From Planctomycetaceae bacterium (GTDB taxonomy: Bacteria > Planctomycetota > Planctomycetia > Pirellulales > Pirellulaceae): a DNA stretch of 24,088 nt. This document shows, one piece after another, positions 23,866 to 24,088 of the stretch; positions within the stretch are counted from its first letter, which is position 1; the number at the start of each line of letters is the position of its first letter. The position numbers were made by a program, and so were the translations under genes. The stretch covers positions 1 through 24,088 of the forward strand of contig JABHUV010000389.1 in the NCBI GenBank assembly GCA_018658605.1. The letters are read 5' to 3'. The notes beneath the pieces were generated by a model, which saw nothing but the letters and a program-made list of their open reading frames with translations, searched no databases and was not told the origin of the DNA.

Positions 23866-24088
23866 AATGATGAGTCTTTCGTAATGGAGTGTGGATCAAT
23901 TAAATACGACGTTATCCATCATCTTTTGGATTGAACGTATCTGGCCAACGGAGATTCGAACACCTTTAATTAAGTTCGATTGTAGTAAAAATTTCCAGCG
24001 GACAAATACCTCCTAGCAAGTTTGTAAGTATTTTCTGCTCCTTAATCCTGAGCGGCCACTCTTTCTCTGTTCTGATTGTTGTGGTGGA

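Noticed and set aside
23942..23965. Minus-strand stretch GTTCGAATCTCCG resembling a tRNA T-arm and 3' end
   Set aside because: The T-stem has mismatches and no D-arm, anticodon arm or matching acceptor strand is present upstream; at most a relic.
1..24088. CRISPR arrays, insertion sequences, integrases or rRNA genes
   Set aside because: No regularly spaced repeats, transposase or recombinase motifs, or rRNA-like stretches seen on either strand.

Overview
The window looks like chromosome from a planctomycete, probably a marine Pirellulales-type organism. The evidence is the combination of a secreted PQQ-type beta-propeller, a secreted S1 sulfatase with a C-S-A-S-R formylglycine motif, a DUF1080 protein, a planctomycete-style SpoIIE/PP2C phosphatase and an LptE-like lipoprotein behind a TPR protein. 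By eye, both edges (about 1-2,300 and 18,170-24,088) are richer in G+C than the AT-rich middle (about 2,350-17,350).

Left edge (1-2,339): the 3' part of a TPR/BamD-like gene, an LptE-like outer-membrane lipoprotein, and a convergent MOSC-domain protein. From 3,915 leftwards runs a small operon of two tiny membrane proteins (61 aa and 29 aa, overlapping) followed by a SpoIIE-type phosphatase. The 29-aa gene is easily missed.

Middle (4,118-15,402): a light/oxidative-stress type island. A DUF523-DUF1722 protein and a halogenase-like flavoenzyme form one leftward unit. A sigma-70 factor without a normal region 3 lies divergent from a LitR/CarH-like MerR regulator whose cobalamin-binding residues have been replaced. 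The regulator is convergent with, and overlaps by 4 nt, the last gene of a tightly packed leftward operon: FAD amine-oxidase-like protein, DUF1365, cyclopropane-fatty-acid synthase, DUF1295 membrane protein, second CFA-synthase-like methyltransferase, class II photolyase. The content suggests membrane acyl-chain modification together with DNA photorepair, under the control of the regulator/sigma pair. Repeats in the two divergent intergenic regions (paired 9-mers, a shared 12-mer, a 40-bp-spaced 9-mer) are candidate operators.

Right part (15,605-24,088): mostly exported proteins. These are a PQQ-like propeller, a small fasciclin-domain protein with a textbook terminator, a thioredoxin-like protein interrupted by an in-frame TGA, a sulfotransferase, a sulfatase, an SGNH-like hydrolase and a DUF1080 protein.

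The strongest lead is the interrupted gene at 18,169-19,329. The TGA follows G-C-T, the same frame continues with coherent protein on both sides, the downstream piece has no ribosome binding site of its own, and a hairpin with bacterial SECIS geometry follows the TGA. A new selenoprotein is therefore a serious possibility; a simple nonsense mutation is the alternative. The second lead is the apparently B12-independent LitR-like regulator with its repeat-flanked divergent promoter region.
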